Positions 16,619-18,529 of a DNA stretch of 18,529 nt are shown in pieces. Under the pieces are notes generated by a model that was given only the letters and a program-made list of their open reading frames with translations, searched no databases and was not told the DNA's origin. Source of the DNA: Pseudomonadota bacterium. GTDB taxonomy: Bacteria > Pseudomonadota > Gammaproteobacteria > Burkholderiales > Burkholderiaceae. The stretch spans positions 1 to 18,529 of the forward strand of contig JAJXUC010000075.1 in assembly GCA_021783435.1 (NCBI GenBank), given 5' to 3'. The translations under genes were made by a program, and so were the position numbers. The stretch's first letter is position 1. Every line of letters begins with the position of its first letter.

Positions 16619-17473
16619 GTGAGTCTCGTCGCCATCGATCGACACGCCGCGCTCGCCGAGCGCGCCTACCACATCCGCCGCCTGGCCTTGCGCATGGGCG
16701 AGGTCCAGGGACAGGGCTACATCGGCCAGGCGCTGGACATCGCCGACGTGCTGGCGGTGGCCTACTTCGGCGCGATGCGATACCGCGCCGACGACCCGAA
16801 GTGGGAGGGGCGCGACCGCTTCCTGCTGTCCAACGGCCACTACGCCATCGCGCTGTACGCGGCGCTGATCGAGGCCGGCATCGTGCCCGCCGAGGAACTC
16901 GAGACCTACGGCAGCGACGACAGCCGCCTGCCGATGTCGGGCATGGCCAGCTACACCCCGGGCATGGAGATGTCCGGCGGCTCGCTCGGGCAGGGGCTGG
17001 CGATCGCCGTGGGCCATGCGCTGGGCCTCAAGCGCAAGGGCTCGCCGTCCTGCGTCTACACGCTGTTCTCCGACGGCGAACTCGACGAGGGTTCGATCTG
17101 GGAGGCGCTGATGTCGGCCGCCCACTGGAAGCTGGACAACATGATCGCCATCGTCGACGTGAACAACCAGCAGGCCGACGGCCCGTCGAGCAAGGTCATG
17201 GCCTTCGAGCCGCTGGTCGACAAGATGCAGGCCTTCGGCTGGTTCACCCAACGCATCGACGGCAACGACCTCGACGCCGTGATCGAAGCCTTCGACGAGG
17301 CGCGCCGGCATGCCCGGGCGAGGCCGCGCATGATCATCTGCGACACCCACATGGGCCGTGGCGTGCCCTTCCTCGAGCAGCGTGACAAGAACCACTTCAT
17401 CCGCGTCGATCCGCATGAATGGACGCTCGCGCTCGAGGCCCTCGACGCCGGCTACGCCAGGAGCCAGGAATGA
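16619..17473 (+). CDS. Transketolase, N-terminal (pyrophosphate-binding) subunit
   Basis: Split transketolases carry the thiamine-diphosphate PP and Pyr domains on two chains and move a two-carbon ketol unit from a ketose to an aldose. This 284-residue chain is the PP subunit. It shows LLSNGHYAIALYAAL (69-83, with His74), SGGSLGQGLAIAVGHALGLK (119-138) and the metal/ThDP motif SDGELDEGSIWEA at 151-163. That motif runs on to NN at 182-183 (the GDG-x(n)-NN motif; its first Gly is Ser, common in split enzymes). DTHMGRGVPF follows at the end. The GTG start has a clear GGAG. It lies 14 bases after the permease, and its stop overlaps the ATG of the C subunit as ATGA. Substrate specificity is not visible; the transport context argues for an acidic, perhaps non-phosphorylated, donor. 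Confidence 0.92.
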   Translation: MSLVAIDRHAALAERAYHIRRLALRMGEVQGQGYIGQALDIADVLAVAYFGAMRYRADDPKWEGRDRFLLSNGHYAIALYAALIEAGIVPAEELETYGSDDSRLPMSGMASYTPGMEMSGGSLGQGLAIAVGHALGLKRKGSPSCVYTLFSDGELDEGSIWEALMSAAHWKLDNMIAIVDVNNQQADGPSSKVMAFEPLVDKMQAFGWFTQRIDGNDLDAVIEAFDEARRHARARPRMIICDTHMGRGVPFLEQRDKNHFIRVDPHEWTLALEALDAGYARSQE

Positions 17474-18474
17474 ACACCACCACGAAGGAGGCGCCGCAGC
17501 GCCTGAAGACCTCGGCGATGATCGCCTCCATCGCCGGCGAGGGCCAGCGCACGCGCGCCGCGCCGTTCGGCCACGCGCTGGTGAGTCTGGCCGAGCAGCG
17601 CCCGGAACTCGTCGGGCTCACCGCCGACCTGGCCAAGTACACCGACCTGCACGTGTTCGCGCAGGCCTTCCCCGAGCGCTTCTACCAGATGGGCATGGCC
17701 GAGCAACTGCTGATGGGAGCCGCGGCCGGCATGGCCAAGGAGGGCGCGCTGCCCTTCGTCACCACCTACGCCGTGTTCGCCACGCGGCGCGCCTACGACT
17801 TCATGCACCAGGCCATTGCCGAGGACGGCCTGGACGTGAAGATCGCCTGCGCGCTGCCCGGGCTGACCACCGGTTACGGCCCCAGTCACCAGGCGGCGGA
17901 GGATCTGGCGCTGATGCGCGCCATGCCCGGCATGACCGTGATCGATCCCTGCGACGCGCTGGAGATCGAGCAGGCCGTCCCCGCCATCGCCGCCCACAAG
18001 GGCCCGGTCTACATGCGCCTGCTGCGCGGGCAGGTGCCGCTGGTGCTCGACGAGTACGGCTACCAATTCCGGCTCGGCAAGGCCGCGCTGCTGCGCGACG
18101 GCCGCGATGTGCTGATCGTCTCCTCGGGCATTCTCACCATGCGCGCGCTGGAGGTGGCGGATGCGCTGCGCGCCGACCGCGTGGACGTGGGCGTGCTGCA
18201 TGTGCCGACCATCAAGCCCCTGGACGTCGAGACCATCGCGCGCGAGGCCCGGCGCGAAGGCCGGCTGCTCGTCGTCGCCGAGAACCACAGCGTGATCGGC
18301 GGCTTGGGCGAGGCCGTGGCCTCGGCCCTGCTGGAGCAGGGGATCGCCCCGCGGTTTCGACGCATCGCGCTGCCCGATGCCTTCCTCGACGCCGGAGCCC
18401 TGCCCACCCTGCACGATCGTTACGGCATTTCCGTGGCGGCGATGCGCGCGAGCATCAAGCGCTGGCTCGATTGA
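17470..18474 (+). CDS. Transketolase, C-terminal (pyrimidine-binding) subunit
   Basis: The 334-residue partner chain has the Pyr domain (about 25-195) with GLTADLAKYTDL and YQMGMAEQLLMGAAAGMAKEG. The latter holds Glu78, the glutamate that activates the thiamine aminopyrimidine. TTYAVFATRRAYDFM and GYGPSHQAAEDLALMRAMPG (with His140) follow. The C-terminal transketolase fold (about 200-334) has VLIVSSGILTMRALEVADAL, VPTIKPLD and VVAENHSVIGGLGEAVA. Both chains are needed for activity, and the ATGA overlap with the N subunit couples their translation. A good AGGAG (17459-17463) precedes the ATG. The gene is the last complete one in the window; the 55 bases after it hold nothing recognised. Which ketose it cleaves is unknown. 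Confidence 0.92.
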   Translation: MNTTTKEAPQRLKTSAMIASIAGEGQRTRAAPFGHALVSLAEQRPELVGLTADLAKYTDLHVFAQAFPERFYQMGMAEQLLMGAAAGMAKEGALPFVTTYAVFATRRAYDFMHQAIAEDGLDVKIACALPGLTTGYGPSHQAAEDLALMRAMPGMTVIDPCDALEIEQAVPAIAAHKGPVYMRLLRGQVPLVLDEYGYQFRLGKAALLRDGRDVLIVSSGILTMRALEVADALRADRVDVGVLHVPTIKPLDVETIAREARREGRLLVVAENHSVIGGLGEAVASALLEQGIAPRFRRIALPDAFLDAGALPTLHDRYGISVAAMRASIKRWLD

Positions 18475-18529
18475 GCCGGCCCGCAGGCTCCCGCGCTCGC
18501 CGTTTCCTCCATCTCCTTGCTGGCCGCAG

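Noticed and set aside
17111..17118. Ser in place of the first Gly of the transketolase GDG motif as a sign of inactivity
   Set aside because: The SDG variant, seen at residues 151-153, is familiar from other split transketolase N subunits, and all other cofactor residues are present. The gene is not judged defective.

Overview
This window looks like the chromosomal replication-origin neighbourhood of a betaproteobacterium, most likely of the order Burkholderiales. The order rnpA-rpmH (leftward), then dnaA-dnaN-gyrB (rightward) is the classic origin layout. The proteins read as beta-proteobacterial, and the LysR, TRAP and ACS-transporter genes that follow are typical of Burkholderiales accessory DNA. 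The genus cannot be named from the sequence alone.

Layout. Positions 1-305 (minus) hold the probable N-terminus of rnpA and the whole of rpmH. Positions 306-812 are a non-coding stretch with one perfect DnaA box. dnaA, dnaN and gyrB run from 813 to 6261, with an AT-rich dnaA-dnaN spacer that is the second candidate for the unwinding region. Directly behind the gyrB stop the core synteny ends. A headless C-terminal fragment of an isocitrate/isopropylmalate dehydrogenase-family gene (6278-6652) abuts gyrB and overlaps the start of an intact MFS transporter gene (6649-7887).

Positions 8130-11776 form a small catabolic unit: a GntR/HutC-type regulator (minus), a PcaB-like lyase of the fumarase/aspartase superfamily, and an ACS-type MFS transporter. 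The regulator and lyase are divergent around a palindromic operator (half-site ATATGTTCG) that includes a perfect 9-1-9 palindrome.

Positions 11871-18474 form a second catabolic unit of higher apparent GC. A LysR regulator (minus) is divergent from a tightly packed operon: SDR dehydrogenase, TRAP substrate-binding protein, fused TRAP DctQM permease, transketolase N-terminal subunit and transketolase C-terminal subunit. The simplest reading is uptake of an acidic polyol or sugar acid by the TRAP system, oxidation by the SDR to a ketose, and two-carbon transfer by the split transketolase. No kinase, aldolase or isomerase is visible, so the substrate is unknown and the pathway may continue past the right edge. 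This operon is the best candidate in the window for an uncharacterised system.

No rRNA, tRNA, CRISPR array, intact insertion sequence or prophage was recognised.
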